DNA of 64,000 nucleotides from Arthrobacter sp. MN05-02 (GTDB lineage: Bacteria > Actinomycetota > Actinomycetes > Actinomycetales > Micrococcaceae): assembly GCA_004001285.1 (NCBI GenBank), contig AP018697.1:1550001-1614000 (forward strand), given 5' to 3'. The notes under the pieces were generated by a model. That model saw only the letters and a list, made by a program, of their open reading frames with translations, had not been told where the DNA came from and ran no database searches. Positions 1 through 8,029 of the stretch are shown in pieces (within the stretch, counting starts at the first letter, position 1; every line of letters starts with the position of its first letter). Position numbers and translations under genes: made by a program.

Positions 1-563
1 GACCATGCCTGGGTGACGACGCCCAGCTCGGTGTTAGCGCGCTGGACGTCGGGCTGGGTGAAGTAGGGGTGCAATTCCACCTGGTTCACTGCCGGGACCA
101 CGGTGGTCCGTTCGCGCAGTGCGGCCAGGTGGTGCGGCATGAAGTTGCTGACGCCGATGGCTCGCACCCGGCCGTCGGCGAGGAGCGTCTCGAGCGCCCG
201 ATAGGCCTCGATGGTCCGGTCGAAGTGCTGTGGCATGGGCTGGTGCAGGATCAGGAGGTCGATCCTCCCGACGCCGAGCTTGATCGCGCTCTTGTCGAAC
301 GCATGCAGGGTCTGGTCGTATCCGTAGTCGCTGACCCACACCTTGGTCTCGATGAAGACGTCGTCACGGTCGACGCCGGACCGGCGGATGCCCTCTCCGA
401 CCTCGCGTTCGTTGCCGTACCCGGCGGCAGTGTCGATGTGCCGGTAGCCGGCTTTCATGGCCGTCTCGACGGCGACTGCTGTCTCCTCGGGAGGGCTCTG
501 GAAGACGCCGAAGCCCAGAGGCGGCATGGAGACGCCGTTGTTGAGGATGATGGGATTGTTCAT
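1..563 (-). CDS. Aldo/keto reductase (3' end outside window)
   Basis: NAD(P)H-dependent carbonyl reductase of the AKR family, cut by the left window edge after about 187 residues. Visible are the N-terminal barrel start (NNGVSMPPLGFGVFQ), the Asp/Tyr pair in HIDTAAGYGNEREVG, the catalytic Lys in IETKVW and the His in LILHQP, giving a complete AKR tetrad. The start at 563 has a good GGAGGA box 5 nt upstream, and its ATGA overlaps the stop of the upstream XRE regulator, which implies translational coupling. It closely resembles the AKR encoded at 1497-2411, with the regulator gene between them. The substrate is unknown; small aldehydes or ketones are plausible. Confidence 0.93.
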   Translation of the reverse strand, partial: MNNPIILNNGVSMPPLGFGVFQSPPEETAVAVETAMKAGYRHIDTAAGYGNEREVGEGIRRSGVDRDDVFIETKVWVSDYGYDQTLHAFDKSAIKLGVGRIDLLILHQPMPQHFDRTIEAYRALETLLADGRVRAIGVSNFMPHHLAALRERTTVVPAVNQVELHPYFTQPDVQRANTELGVVTQAW

Positions 564-1495
564 GATTCCTCCAAGGGGAAGTGTCGTGGTGGCTGGCTAC
601 GGGATGCATTCTGTGCCGTGGGTTGGGATGCGTCTCGCGTCGCTGTGCTGGTGGTCGTCCAGGAACCAAGTAGCGCCATGCGCTCGGCTGTGGGCGATCC
701 GGCTTCGTAGGTGTAGACGAGCATCGTCATTCCCGGTTCCGTGGTGAGGTCGAAGGACTCGTAGCCGAACTCGAGGTCGCCGACGGAGGGGTGCCGGTAG
801 CGTTTGGTGCCGCGCTGGTAGCGGATGACGTCGTGGGAGGCCCACAGGGAGCGGAACTCCGGGCTCTGTGTGGAGAGCTGGCCGATGAGGCGGATGAGGT
901 CCTCGTCGAACGGGTCCCGTCCGGCGGCCTGATGCAGCAACGCGACGACATTCCTTCTCGCGCGGGCCGCGTCGATGAAGAACTCATCTGCGCGCGGGTC
1001 GAGGAACTGGAACCTCGCTGCATTGAACACTGGACCGGCGCCGGCGCCCCTGTCAGGGAGGCTGTAGAGAGCCGCCCCGAGGGCGTTCGTCGCGACGAAG
1101 TCCAGCCTGGAGTTCTGGACCAGGGCCGGGACGGTGATCGAGTCCAGTACTGCCTGCGTCCCGGGGGCGGCAACGGTACGGGTCTTCGTCCGCGGTGTGC
1201 GCCGGCGCGGGGTCGAGGTGACCTCCACAAGATTCATCAGGTGCTCCCGCTCGGTATCGTCCAGCTGCAACGCGCGAGCAATGGCATCAAGGACCTCGAT
1301 GGACGCGCCTCGGGTGTGTCCGCGTTCGAGTTTGGAGTAGTAGTCGGTGCTGACCCCGGCCAGGTGAGCGACTTCTTCCCGGCGGAGGCCGGCGACGCGC
1401 CTGTTGCCGCTGAACACGGGCACCCCGGCCTGTTCGGGGCTGATCCGGGCCCGCCTCGAGGTCAGGAAGCTGCTGATCTCCTTGGGAGCGGACAT
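560..1495 (-). CDS. XRE-family regulator with MmyB-like C-terminal domain
   Basis: Predicted cytoplasmic DNA-binding regulator of 311 residues. The N-terminal helix-turn-helix spans about residues 30-85 (LRREEVAHLAGVSTDYYSKLE). It is followed by an MmyB-like ligand-binding region ending in the typical GTKRYRHPSVGDLEFGYE stretch and SPTAERMALLGSW. In this family the C-terminal domain binds a small, often fatty or aromatic, ligand. The gene sits between two AKR genes: 1 nt after the stop of one and overlapping the start of the other by 4 nt. It probably controls these reductases, as well as itself. It is a paralogue of the regulator at 2605-3483. The last 25 residues after the MmyB domain are low-complexity. 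Confidence 0.9.
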   Translation of the reverse strand: MSAPKEISSFLTSRRARISPEQAGVPVFSGNRRVAGLRREEVAHLAGVSTDYYSKLERGHTRGASIEVLDAIARALQLDDTEREHLMNLVEVTSTPRRRTPRTKTRTVAAPGTQAVLDSITVPALVQNSRLDFVATNALGAALYSLPDRGAGAGPVFNAARFQFLDPRADEFFIDAARARRNVVALLHQAAGRDPFDEDLIRLIGQLSTQSPEFRSLWASHDVIRYQRGTKRYRHPSVGDLEFGYESFDLTTEPGMTMLVYTYEAGSPTAERMALLGSWTTTSTATRDASQPTAQNASRSQPPRHFPLEES

Positions 1496-1496
1496 G

Positions 1497-2411
1497 TCAG
1501 GCCGCGTCGATGGTCAGGTCGATAGCGTCAGGTGTCGCCTCGTCGGGGTCGATCGCCCCCCGTATCCCGGTATCGACTTTCCGGATGGCTGTCATGTCCT
1601 CAGCGCCAAGCTCGAAATCGAACACCTCGAAGTTCTCCGAGATCCGCTGCGGGGACACCGACTTGGGGATGACGCTGCGGCCCTGCTGCAGGTGCCACCG
1701 CAGGATCACCTGAGCGGGCGTCTTGCCCTGTACCTCTGCAATCGCAAGGATGGTCTCGTTCTTCAGTGGTGGCACGGCACCGTTCTCCCCGGCCCACCCG
1801 TAGACTCCGCCGATCGGCGACCACGCCTGCGTCGTGATGCCCAGCTCCCGGTGCAGGGATACCTGCTCGGGCTGCTGGAAATTCGGGTGCAGCTCTATCT
1901 GGTTCACGGCCGGCACGATGTCCGTCTCTGCCAGCAGGGACCGCAGATGGGCGGGCTTGAAGTTCGCGACCCCGATCGCGCGCACCCGCCCCTCGGTCAG
2001 CAGCCGCTCGGCAGCCTTGTACGCCGCGGTTGTGCGTTCGGCGTTCGCCGGCCACGGCCAGTGCAGCATGTACATGTCGACGTAGTCGACGCCGAGCTTG
2101 GCGGTGCTGGTATCGAATGCGCGCAAGGCGTCATCGAAACCGTAATCGGTCAACCACAGCTTGGTGGTGAGGAAAATCTCCGAGCGATCGATCCCGGACT
2201 CGCGGATACCGGCGCCGACCTCACGTTCGTTGAAGTACGCCGCCGCCGTGTCGATCAGCCGGTACCCGGCCTGCAGCGCCGTCGACACCGCAGCGGTCGC
2301 CTCTCCACCTTCGCTCTGCAGCACTCCGAGCCCCACAGCCGGAAGCTCTACTCCGTTGTTCAGGGTAATCGTCAGCGCGCCCTGTTCAGCCGTGTCGTTC
2401 ATGTTCGCCAT
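1497..2411 (-). CDS. Aldo/keto reductase
   Basis: Full-length AKR of about 304 residues, related to the partial one at the left edge. The motifs are NNGVELPAVGLGVLQ, LIDTAAAYFNEREVG, FLTTKLW and MLHWPWP (Asp, Tyr, Lys, His tetrad), with the coenzyme-binding end IPKSVSPQRISENFEVFDF. Several Met codons compete for the start: 2420 touches a GAAGGA box with no spacing, while 2411 has the same box 9 nt away, so 2411 is preferred. An upstream extension to 2540 is poorly conserved in character and unlikely. It is first in a three-gene operon AKR, XRE, AKR. The reaction is NADPH-linked reduction of an unknown carbonyl. Confidence 0.92.
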   Translation of the reverse strand: MANMNDTAEQGALTITLNNGVELPAVGLGVLQSEGGEATAAVSTALQAGYRLIDTAAAYFNEREVGAGIRESGIDRSEIFLTTKLWLTDYGFDDALRAFDTSTAKLGVDYVDMYMLHWPWPANAERTTAAYKAAERLLTEGRVRAIGVANFKPAHLRSLLAETDIVPAVNQIELHPNFQQPEQVSLHRELGITTQAWSPIGGVYGWAGENGAVPPLKNETILAIAEVQGKTPAQVILRWHLQQGRSVIPKSVSPQRISENFEVFDFELGAEDMTAIRKVDTGIRGAIDPDEATPDAIDLTIDAA

Positions 2412-2430
2412 CGTCGTCATTCCTTCGTCG

Positions 2431-2458
2431 GTCCTAGGTTGTCTCAACATCGAGTCAA
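2431..2458 (-). promoter_or_regulatory. Candidate promoter of the AKR-XRE-AKR operon
   Basis: On the minus strand a TTGACT -35 box (2458-2453) lies 16 nt before TAGGAC (2436-2431). The -35 box continues as TTGACTCGATG, close to TTGACTGGATG in the palindromic promoter at 3573, so one regulator may read both. Transcription would begin only a few bases before the ATG codons at 2420 and 2411, giving a very short leader. This is a by-eye prediction. Confidence 0.4.
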
Positions 2459-2604
2459 CGCCTGAACGAGTTCTCATGGAAGTGCGGGATGAACAGTGGT
2501 CCACCAGACCACCCCAGAACACCGACAGGAAAAGGCGCACAAGGACCGAGGTTAAAAACGAAGGCAGCAGGGACGGGCAGAGGCTCCGGTTTGACCGGCC
2601 CTGC

Positions 2605-3483
2605 TCAGTCAGAGCTGATCAGTGCAGTCGTATGTTCGGCGGCCCAAGATGCAAGTAGTTGCAGGCGTTCTGCGGAGGGCGATCCGGGTTCTGCGGTATA
2701 GATCATGAAGACCAGTCCGGGCTCAGCTGTTGGGAGCAATTCCTCGTAGGCAAGGGTGAGTTCGCCGACCACGGGGTGGTTGTAGCGTTTGGTCCCAGTG
2801 GCGTGCTGCCGTACGTCGTGTGCGCCCCACAGGGTGCGGAAGGTGTCGCTTCGCGTGGAGAGCTCACCCACGAGGTCCTGCAAGGCGCGGTTGTGGGGAT
2901 CCCTTCCCGCCTCGGCCCGCATGATCGCCACGCACATGCCGGCGAAGGCGTCCCAGTCGGGGTAGAAGTCACGGGACGCGGGGTCGAGAAACTGGAAACG
3001 TGCCAGGTTCGGGACCATCCCGCCGTCCCCGATCATAGGTGAGTAAAACGCGCGACCGAGCGTATTCGCGGCTAAGAGGTCCTGGCCCTGGTTACGGACG
3101 AACGCGATGCCGTCCGTAATGGATTCCAGGGCCCAGAACAGACTCGGCCGCGTGGGCGCCTTCCGCGGAGTGCGTTGGCGGGGCCGACCGGAAATGGGTA
3201 TGCCGTCTGCCGCGCGGGCGAGGTCGAACAGGTGAGTGCGCTCGGCATCATCGAGCTGCAGGGCACGGGCTAGAGCATCCAGGACCGAGGACGACGCACC
3301 AGCGATGGCACCGCGTTCGAGCTTCGAGTAGTACTCCACACTGACACCGGCAAGTGTTGCGACCTCGCTGCGGCGAAGCCCGGGTACCCGCCGGTTGAGG
3401 CCCGCGATCAGCCCTGCTTCCTTCGGTGTCACCTTCGCACGCCGCGACATCAGAAACTCGCGGACCTCGGCTCGATTGTCCAT
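2605..3483 (-). CDS. XRE-family regulator with MmyB-like C-terminal domain
   Basis: Regulator of 292 residues, paralogous to the one at 560-1495. The helix-turn-helix lies near residues 22-65 (GLRRSEVATLAGVSVEYYSKLE). The MmyB-like ligand domain follows, with ARFQFLDP, GTKRYNHPVVGELTLAYEEL and GSPSAERLQLLASW. The start at 3483 is chosen because MDNRAEVREFLMSRRAKV matches the usual family N-terminus; the longer reading frame to 3621 runs into the divergent promoter. It is transcribed away from the alcohol dehydrogenase gene and shares about 150 bp of promoter region with it, which contains a perfect palindrome. Likely role: local repressor or activator of the oxidoreductase cluster and of itself. 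The ligand is unknown. Confidence 0.9.
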   Translation of the reverse strand: MDNRAEVREFLMSRRAKVTPKEAGLIAGLNRRVPGLRRSEVATLAGVSVEYYSKLERGAIAGASSSVLDALARALQLDDAERTHLFDLARAADGIPISGRPRQRTPRKAPTRPSLFWALESITDGIAFVRNQGQDLLAANTLGRAFYSPMIGDGGMVPNLARFQFLDPASRDFYPDWDAFAGMCVAIMRAEAGRDPHNRALQDLVGELSTRSDTFRTLWGAHDVRQHATGTKRYNHPVVGELTLAYEELLPTAEPGLVFMIYTAEPGSPSAERLQLLASWAAEHTTALISSD

Positions 3484-3572
3484 GCCATCCAGCGTAAGTC
3501 GCTCGCCACGGCGCTGGGGTTCCCTGTCAGTACATCCCTCAACAGGGACTCCTTCTCGCCTCGAATCGAGGT

Positions 3573-3606
3573 TTGACTGGATGCAATGACCATCCAGTGC
3601 CACTGG
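3573..3606 (+). promoter_or_regulatory. Palindromic operator overlapping a TTGACT promoter element
   Basis: A perfect inverted repeat ACTGGATG (3576-3583) / CATCCAGT (3591-3598) with a 7-nt centre overlaps the -35-like TTGACT at 3573. A second perfect inverted repeat, CCAGTG-c-CACTGG (3594-3606), is nested at its right side. The half-site CATCCAG occurs again at 3486-3492, next to the start of the XRE gene. Its position between the divergent XRE and alcohol dehydrogenase genes suggests the XRE operator. Binding has not been shown. Confidence 0.5.
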
Positions 3607-3632
3607 AAAGCCGAACGACAAGGAGTTTCATC

Positions 3633-4658
3633 ATGCGTGGAGTCATCATGCACGCCCCGGGCGATGTCCGGGTCGAGGACCGCGAGAACCCGACCATCAT
3701 CGAACCGACGGATGCAATTATCCGCCTCACCGCAACATGCATCTGCGGGTCCGACCTGTGGCCCTACCGCGGGATCGAGCCGGTGGACCACACCCTGATG
3801 GGCCATGAGTATGTGGGCATCGTCGAAGAGATCGGCCAGGAGGTGAAAACCCTTGCGGTCGGCGACTTCGTCGTCGGGTCGTTCGTCATCTCCGACAACA
3901 CCTGCGAGATCTGCCAGGCCGGGTTCCAGTCCAAATGCGTCCACGCCTCGTTCGTGGCCGGCGGGATCGGCACCCAGGCCCAGAAAGCGCGCATTCCCTA
4001 CGCCGACGGGACACTGGTCGCCACACCGGGACAGCCGGACGCCGACCTGATCCCATCGCTGCTCGCAGCCTCCGACGTCCTCGGCACGGGTTGGTTCGCG
4101 GCCGAGGCAGCCCAGGCAGGCCCGGCCAAAACCGTCGCCGTCGTCGGCGACGGCGCCGTGGGCCTCATGGCCATCCTCGCCGCGAAGCAGCTCGGCGCCG
4201 AACGCATCATCGCCATGTCCCGACACAAAGACCGGCAGGAACTCGCCCGCTTCTACGGTGCCACCGACATCGTCGAAGAGCGCGGCGATGAGGGCATCGC
4301 ACGCATTAAGGAACTCACCGGCGGACTGGGTGCCCACTCCGTCGTCGAAGCCGTCGGTACCCAAGAGTCCTTCATGCAAGCCGTCGGCGCTACCCGCGGC
4401 GGCGGACACCTTGGCTACGTCGGCGTGAACTACGACGTGCAGATCCCCGGCATGGAACTGTTCTTCGCCGGCATCCACACCCTTGGCGGGCCCGCACCTG
4501 TGCGCCGCTACCTGCCCCACCTGATCGAGCTGATCTGGAACCGCACCATCGACCCGGGCAAGGTCTTCGACCTCACCCTGCCCCTCGAGGACGCCGCAGA
4601 AGGCTACAAGGCCATGGCAGAACGTCGGGCCACGAAGGTCCTGCTCACCCTCGACTGA
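3633..4658 (+). CDS. Zinc-dependent alcohol dehydrogenase (MDR family)
   Basis: Cytoplasmic medium-chain dehydrogenase of 341 residues that should oxidise or reduce an alcohol/aldehyde pair with NAD(P). Catalytic zinc ligands are seen in CICGSD and MGHEYVG. A cysteine group NTCEICQAGFQSKC (three Cys) resembles the reduced structural-zinc loop of this subfamily. The Rossmann motif is VVGDGAVGLMA. The start at 3633 has AAGGAG 7 nt upstream; the longer frame from 3573 begins inside the promoter palindrome. It is the first gene of the long plus-strand series and is divergent from the XRE regulator, which probably controls it. The exact substrate is not deducible. Confidence 0.93.
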   Translation: MRGVIMHAPGDVRVEDRENPTIIEPTDAIIRLTATCICGSDLWPYRGIEPVDHTLMGHEYVGIVEEIGQEVKTLAVGDFVVGSFVISDNTCEICQAGFQSKCVHASFVAGGIGTQAQKARIPYADGTLVATPGQPDADLIPSLLAASDVLGTGWFAAEAAQAGPAKTVAVVGDGAVGLMAILAAKQLGAERIIAMSRHKDRQELARFYGATDIVEERGDEGIARIKELTGGLGAHSVVEAVGTQESFMQAVGATRGGGHLGYVGVNYDVQIPGMELFFAGIHTLGGPAPVRRYLPHLIELIWNRTIDPGKVFDLTLPLEDAAEGYKAMAERRATKVLLTLD

Positions 4659-4739
4659 TCCTCGACTGAGCGCATCGGGCACACCGGGCACCGCGCCCAC
4701 GTCGACCCCCCACCTGCCACACATCTGAGGAGTACCCCC

Positions 4740-5894
4740 ATGAATGCCCAGCAGCTACCTCCCGAAGCAACAGAGAACATGGAACCGACCAGGCCGGGTC
4801 TGTCCGGAAATCACGAACGAGCGTTCGGGCGACGGAACATCCTGAAGCTTGCGGGTGTCGGAGGAGCGGCCCTCGGTACTTTTTCCATCGCCAGCGCCGC
4901 TGCCAGCGGGCCGGGAAGCGGCAGCGCCCCGGCACCCGCACCAGCCGCAGACCCGTCCTGGGACAAGACCTTCCCCCGCAACCCGCTGGTCGCCCACGAA
5001 AAAGTGTCCTTCCCGAACCGGCTCGGACTCACGCTCGTCGCGGACCTTTACACACCGCAGAACGCCTCGTCCTCCAGCCCGGTGCGGGCACTGGTCGTCG
5101 GTCACCCCTTCGGTGGTGTGAAGGAGCAGACCTCGGGCCTGTACGCGCAGACCATGGCCGAACGCGGTTTCGTCACGATCGCTTTCGACGCCTCCTACAA
5201 CGGCGAGAGCGGCGGATCACCACATTTCATCGCGTCCCCGGAAGCGTTCGTCGAGGACTTCAGCGCAGCGGTGGACTACCTCGGCCGGCACCCGCTGGTC
5301 GACCGGGAACGGATCGGCGTGCTCGGGGTGTGCGGCAGCGGCGGGTTCTCCATCGCAGCGGCGCAGACCGATACGCGGATGAAGGCTGTTGCCACGGTCA
5401 GCATGTACGACATGGGCCGTGACCGCAGGCAACAGCTCGGAGACACCTGGACCGAGCAGCAGCGCCGCGAGCACGTCGAGCAGATGAGCCGGCAGCGCTG
5501 GATCGAAGCCGAGGGCGGGCCGACCGAATACATCGTCGGCACCCCTGCGACCATCACCGCCGACTCCCCGGACGTCGCCAAGGAGTTCTACGACTACTAC
5601 CGCACCCCGCGCGGTCAGCACCCCCGCTCCACCACGGAAATGTCGATGACCAGCAACGGCGCACTGATGCAGTTCTACCCGTTCGACAACATCGAATGGA
5701 TAGCGCCCGGCCCCGTGCTGCTCGTCCATGGAGAAGTCGCGAACTCACGCTACTTCAGTGAAGACGCGTACTCGCAGGCCGCCGAACCGAAGGAGCTCTA
5801 CATCGTTCCCGGCGCCGGCCACGTCGACCTCTACGACCGCGTTGACCTCATCCCCTGGGACAAGCTCACGTTCTTCTTCAACGAGAACCTCTGA
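4740..5894 (+). CDS. Tat-exported alpha/beta hydrolase
   Basis: Secreted hydrolase of 384 residues. Residues 30-55 form a twin-arginine signal (GRRNILKLAGVGGAALG, then an Ala-rich cleavage region), so it is exported folded. The hydrolase core carries GHPFGGVKEQ (oxyanion region), a nucleophile elbow GVCGSGGFSIAAA in which Cys or Ser could be the nucleophile as in dienelactone-hydrolase-like proteins, and a C-terminal GAGHVDLYD histidine. GAGGAG lies 9 nt before the ATG. It sits 81 nt after the alcohol dehydrogenase gene in the same direction. The probable reaction is ester or lactone hydrolysis outside the membrane; the substrate is unknown. Confidence 0.9.
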   Translation: MNAQQLPPEATENMEPTRPGLSGNHERAFGRRNILKLAGVGGAALGTFSIASAAASGPGSGSAPAPAPAADPSWDKTFPRNPLVAHEKVSFPNRLGLTLVADLYTPQNASSSSPVRALVVGHPFGGVKEQTSGLYAQTMAERGFVTIAFDASYNGESGGSPHFIASPEAFVEDFSAAVDYLGRHPLVDRERIGVLGVCGSGGFSIAAAQTDTRMKAVATVSMYDMGRDRRQQLGDTWTEQQRREHVEQMSRQRWIEAEGGPTEYIVGTPATITADSPDVAKEFYDYYRTPRGQHPRSTTEMSMTSNGALMQFYPFDNIEWIAPGPVLLVHGEVANSRYFSEDAYSQAAEPKELYIVPGAGHVDLYDRVDLIPWDKLTFFFNENL

Positions 5895-6063
5895 GCCCTC
5901 CTCCTTCCCTGAACGGCGCGGGCCCCACCCGTCCTATCCCCACATAAGGGATCCGCGCTCCCACCCAACCCCGGCCAGGTATGCCGCATCGTCCGCGTTC
6001 AGTACCCACCACCGGGGACTTTAAGACACACCTGACGTCACCGTCCCGAAAGGACCACACACC

Positions 6064-6729
6064 ATGACCACCATCGCCATCATCGGAGCGGGCCAGGGCC
6101 TCGGCGCTGCCATCGCCCGGAAGTTCGGCTCCGAGGGCCTTTCCGTCGCCCTGATTTCCCGCAACCAGGAACGCCTCGATTCTCTCGCAGCGGACCTCAC
6201 CAGCGAGGGCATCACGGCCCGCGGCTACGCCGCCGACGTCCGGCACCCGGCATCGCTGGTCTCAGCCCTCGAGCGGGCCACCGCTGATCTCGGCCCTATG
6301 GAGGTCCTCGAGTACAGCCCCCTGCCGCAGAAGGAGTTCCTCCGTCCTCTGCTGGAAACCACGGTCACGGACCTGGCCGGCGCCGTCGAATTCTCGGTTT
6401 ACGGGCCGCTGACCGCCGTGCACCAGGTCCTGCAGGGCATGAGGTTCCTCGGACGGGGCACCATCCTGTTCGTCAACGGCGGCAGCGCCGTCCGCCCGAA
6501 CGGAACCTATGCCGGGACGTCCATCGCCTTCGCCGGAGAGAGCGCTTACGCACAGATGCTCCACGACACCGTGAAGGCCGACAACATCCACGTCGGCCAG
6601 CTCATCATCCCCGGCGCCATCACACCCGGTGACGCCAAGACGGACCCCGACATACTCGCAGCCACCCTGTGGACGATGCACCAGGAACGCGGCGGCTTCC
6701 GCGTCTACGCCCACGAATTCGACGACTGA
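6064..6729 (+). CDS. SDR-type Rossmann protein lacking the catalytic lysine
   Basis: Short-chain dehydrogenase-like protein of 221 residues. The nucleotide-binding motif IIGAGQGLGAAIA and the RNQERLDSL segment fit an NADP-binding SDR. At the usual YxxxK position the sequence reads SAYAQMLHD, so the lysine is absent, and the NNAG motif is also altered (EYSPLP). It may bind a nucleotide without classic SDR catalysis, or use another residue. GAAAGGA precedes the ATG. The 169-bp spacer after the hydrolase gene shows no clear gene. It belongs to the same co-directional cluster. Confidence 0.87.
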   Translation: MTTIAIIGAGQGLGAAIARKFGSEGLSVALISRNQERLDSLAADLTSEGITARGYAADVRHPASLVSALERATADLGPMEVLEYSPLPQKEFLRPLLETTVTDLAGAVEFSVYGPLTAVHQVLQGMRFLGRGTILFVNGGSAVRPNGTYAGTSIAFAGESAYAQMLHDTVKADNIHVGQLIIPGAITPGDAKTDPDILAATLWTMHQERGGFRVYAHEFDD

Positions 6730-6786
6730 TACCGCTCGTTACGCCATACATCCGAAGTGTCCGACCGTCATAGCAGGAGAACCATC

Positions 6787-7965
6787 ATGAGAGTTCGTTT
6801 CATGCACCGAACGGCCGTCGCGGTCGCGGCACTCGGCGTCTCCGTGCTCGTCCTCTCCTGCAGCCCGGCGACCGATACGGCCGCACCTCGATCCACGGCA
6901 CCGTCGACGTCCTCGTCTCCGAGTAGTGTCCCGACCGTCGGCTCAACCGGGCCACCCCAACCAACCTCGGGGAAGGGGACACCCCCACCGGACCGAGCGG
7001 CACAGGGGGCCGAACCCGACACCGTCGCTTCGGACCTGCAGGCTCCGTGGTCCGTGGCGTTCACGGACAGGGCGACGCTCGTCAGTGAGCGGGACACTAG
7101 TCGGGTTCTCGAGGTTCTCGCCGACGGTACAACCCGCGTCGCCGGAACCGTCGAGGGCGTCACAGGCTCCGGGGAGGGCGGACTCCTCGGCATGACAGTC
7201 GATGACCAGCAGAGGCTCTACGTCTACTCCACGGCAGAGGACGGGAACCGCATCCAGCGCTTCGGCCTCACCGGTGACCCGGGTGCGCTGGAACTGGGGG
7301 AGGCCGAAACGCTGCTGGAAGGCATCCCTTCGGCGAGCTACCACGACGGCGGCCGTCTGGCCTTCGGCCCCGACGGCATGCTGTACGCGACGACCGGCGA
7401 CGCCGGCCGACGCGACACCGCCCAGGACCGCACATCCTTAGCTGGGAAGATTCTCCGGATGACACCGGACGGGGACGCCCCGGACGACAACCCGTTCCCC
7501 GGCTCGCTCACCTACAGCTACGGGCACCGCAACCCGCAAGGCCTGACCTGGTCCGACGACGGCACGATGTTCGCCACGGAATTCGGGCAGAACACCTGGG
7601 ACGAACTGAACATCATCACGGCCGGGACCAACTACGGCTGGCCCGAGGTCGAAGGCATAGCCGACACGGAAGGGTTCACCGACCCGGTCCAGCAGTGGGA
7701 GCCCGAGGTGGCCAGCCCCAGCGGAATGACGCACCTGGATGGCACCCTGTACATCGCCAACCTCCGTGGCGAGGTGCTGCGCACCGTGCCGGTCACCGAT
7801 CCTGGCGCCTCCACCGACTACTACACGGGCGACTACGGGAGGTTCCGGGATGCTGCCACCGGACCCGATGGCGGCCTGTGGATCCTGACCAGCAATACCG
7901 ACGGACGTGGCGACCCCTCCGAGGCCGATGATCGACTCCTCCGCATACCCGTACAGGCTCCCTGA
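6787..7965 (+). CDS. PQQ-dependent sugar dehydrogenase-like lipoprotein
   Basis: Predicted extracytoplasmic beta-propeller of 392 residues. The N-terminus is a lipoprotein signal with VLVLSCSP as probable lipobox, then a Ser/Thr/Pro linker to about residue 75. The propeller carries family signatures: LQAPWSVAF, GEGGLLGM, YSYGHRNPQGLTW, EFGQNTWDELN and GTNYGWP. These match soluble glucose/aldose sugar dehydrogenases (GSDH domain) that oxidise sugars with PQQ and pass electrons to the respiratory chain. AGGAGA lies 8 nt before the ATG at 6787, which is preferred to a start at 6757. No PQQ synthesis genes are visible nearby. Confidence 0.92.
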   Translation: MRVRFMHRTAVAVAALGVSVLVLSCSPATDTAAPRSTAPSTSSSPSSVPTVGSTGPPQPTSGKGTPPPDRAAQGAEPDTVASDLQAPWSVAFTDRATLVSERDTSRVLEVLADGTTRVAGTVEGVTGSGEGGLLGMTVDDQQRLYVYSTAEDGNRIQRFGLTGDPGALELGEAETLLEGIPSASYHDGGRLAFGPDGMLYATTGDAGRRDTAQDRTSLAGKILRMTPDGDAPDDNPFPGSLTYSYGHRNPQGLTWSDDGTMFATEFGQNTWDELNIITAGTNYGWPEVEGIADTEGFTDPVQQWEPEVASPSGMTHLDGTLYIANLRGEVLRTVPVTDPGASTDYYTGDYGRFRDAATGPDGGLWILTSNTDGRGDPSEADDRLLRIPVQAP

Positions 7966-8029
7966 CCCAATACTCCAATCGCAGTCCTGACGTCATCACC
8001 CCTGCACGCAGACCGCCAGAAAGATTGAC

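Noticed and set aside
3450..4724. 424-residue minus-strand frame opposite the alcohol dehydrogenase
   Set aside because: Mirror frame of a well-supported gene; it lacks motifs.
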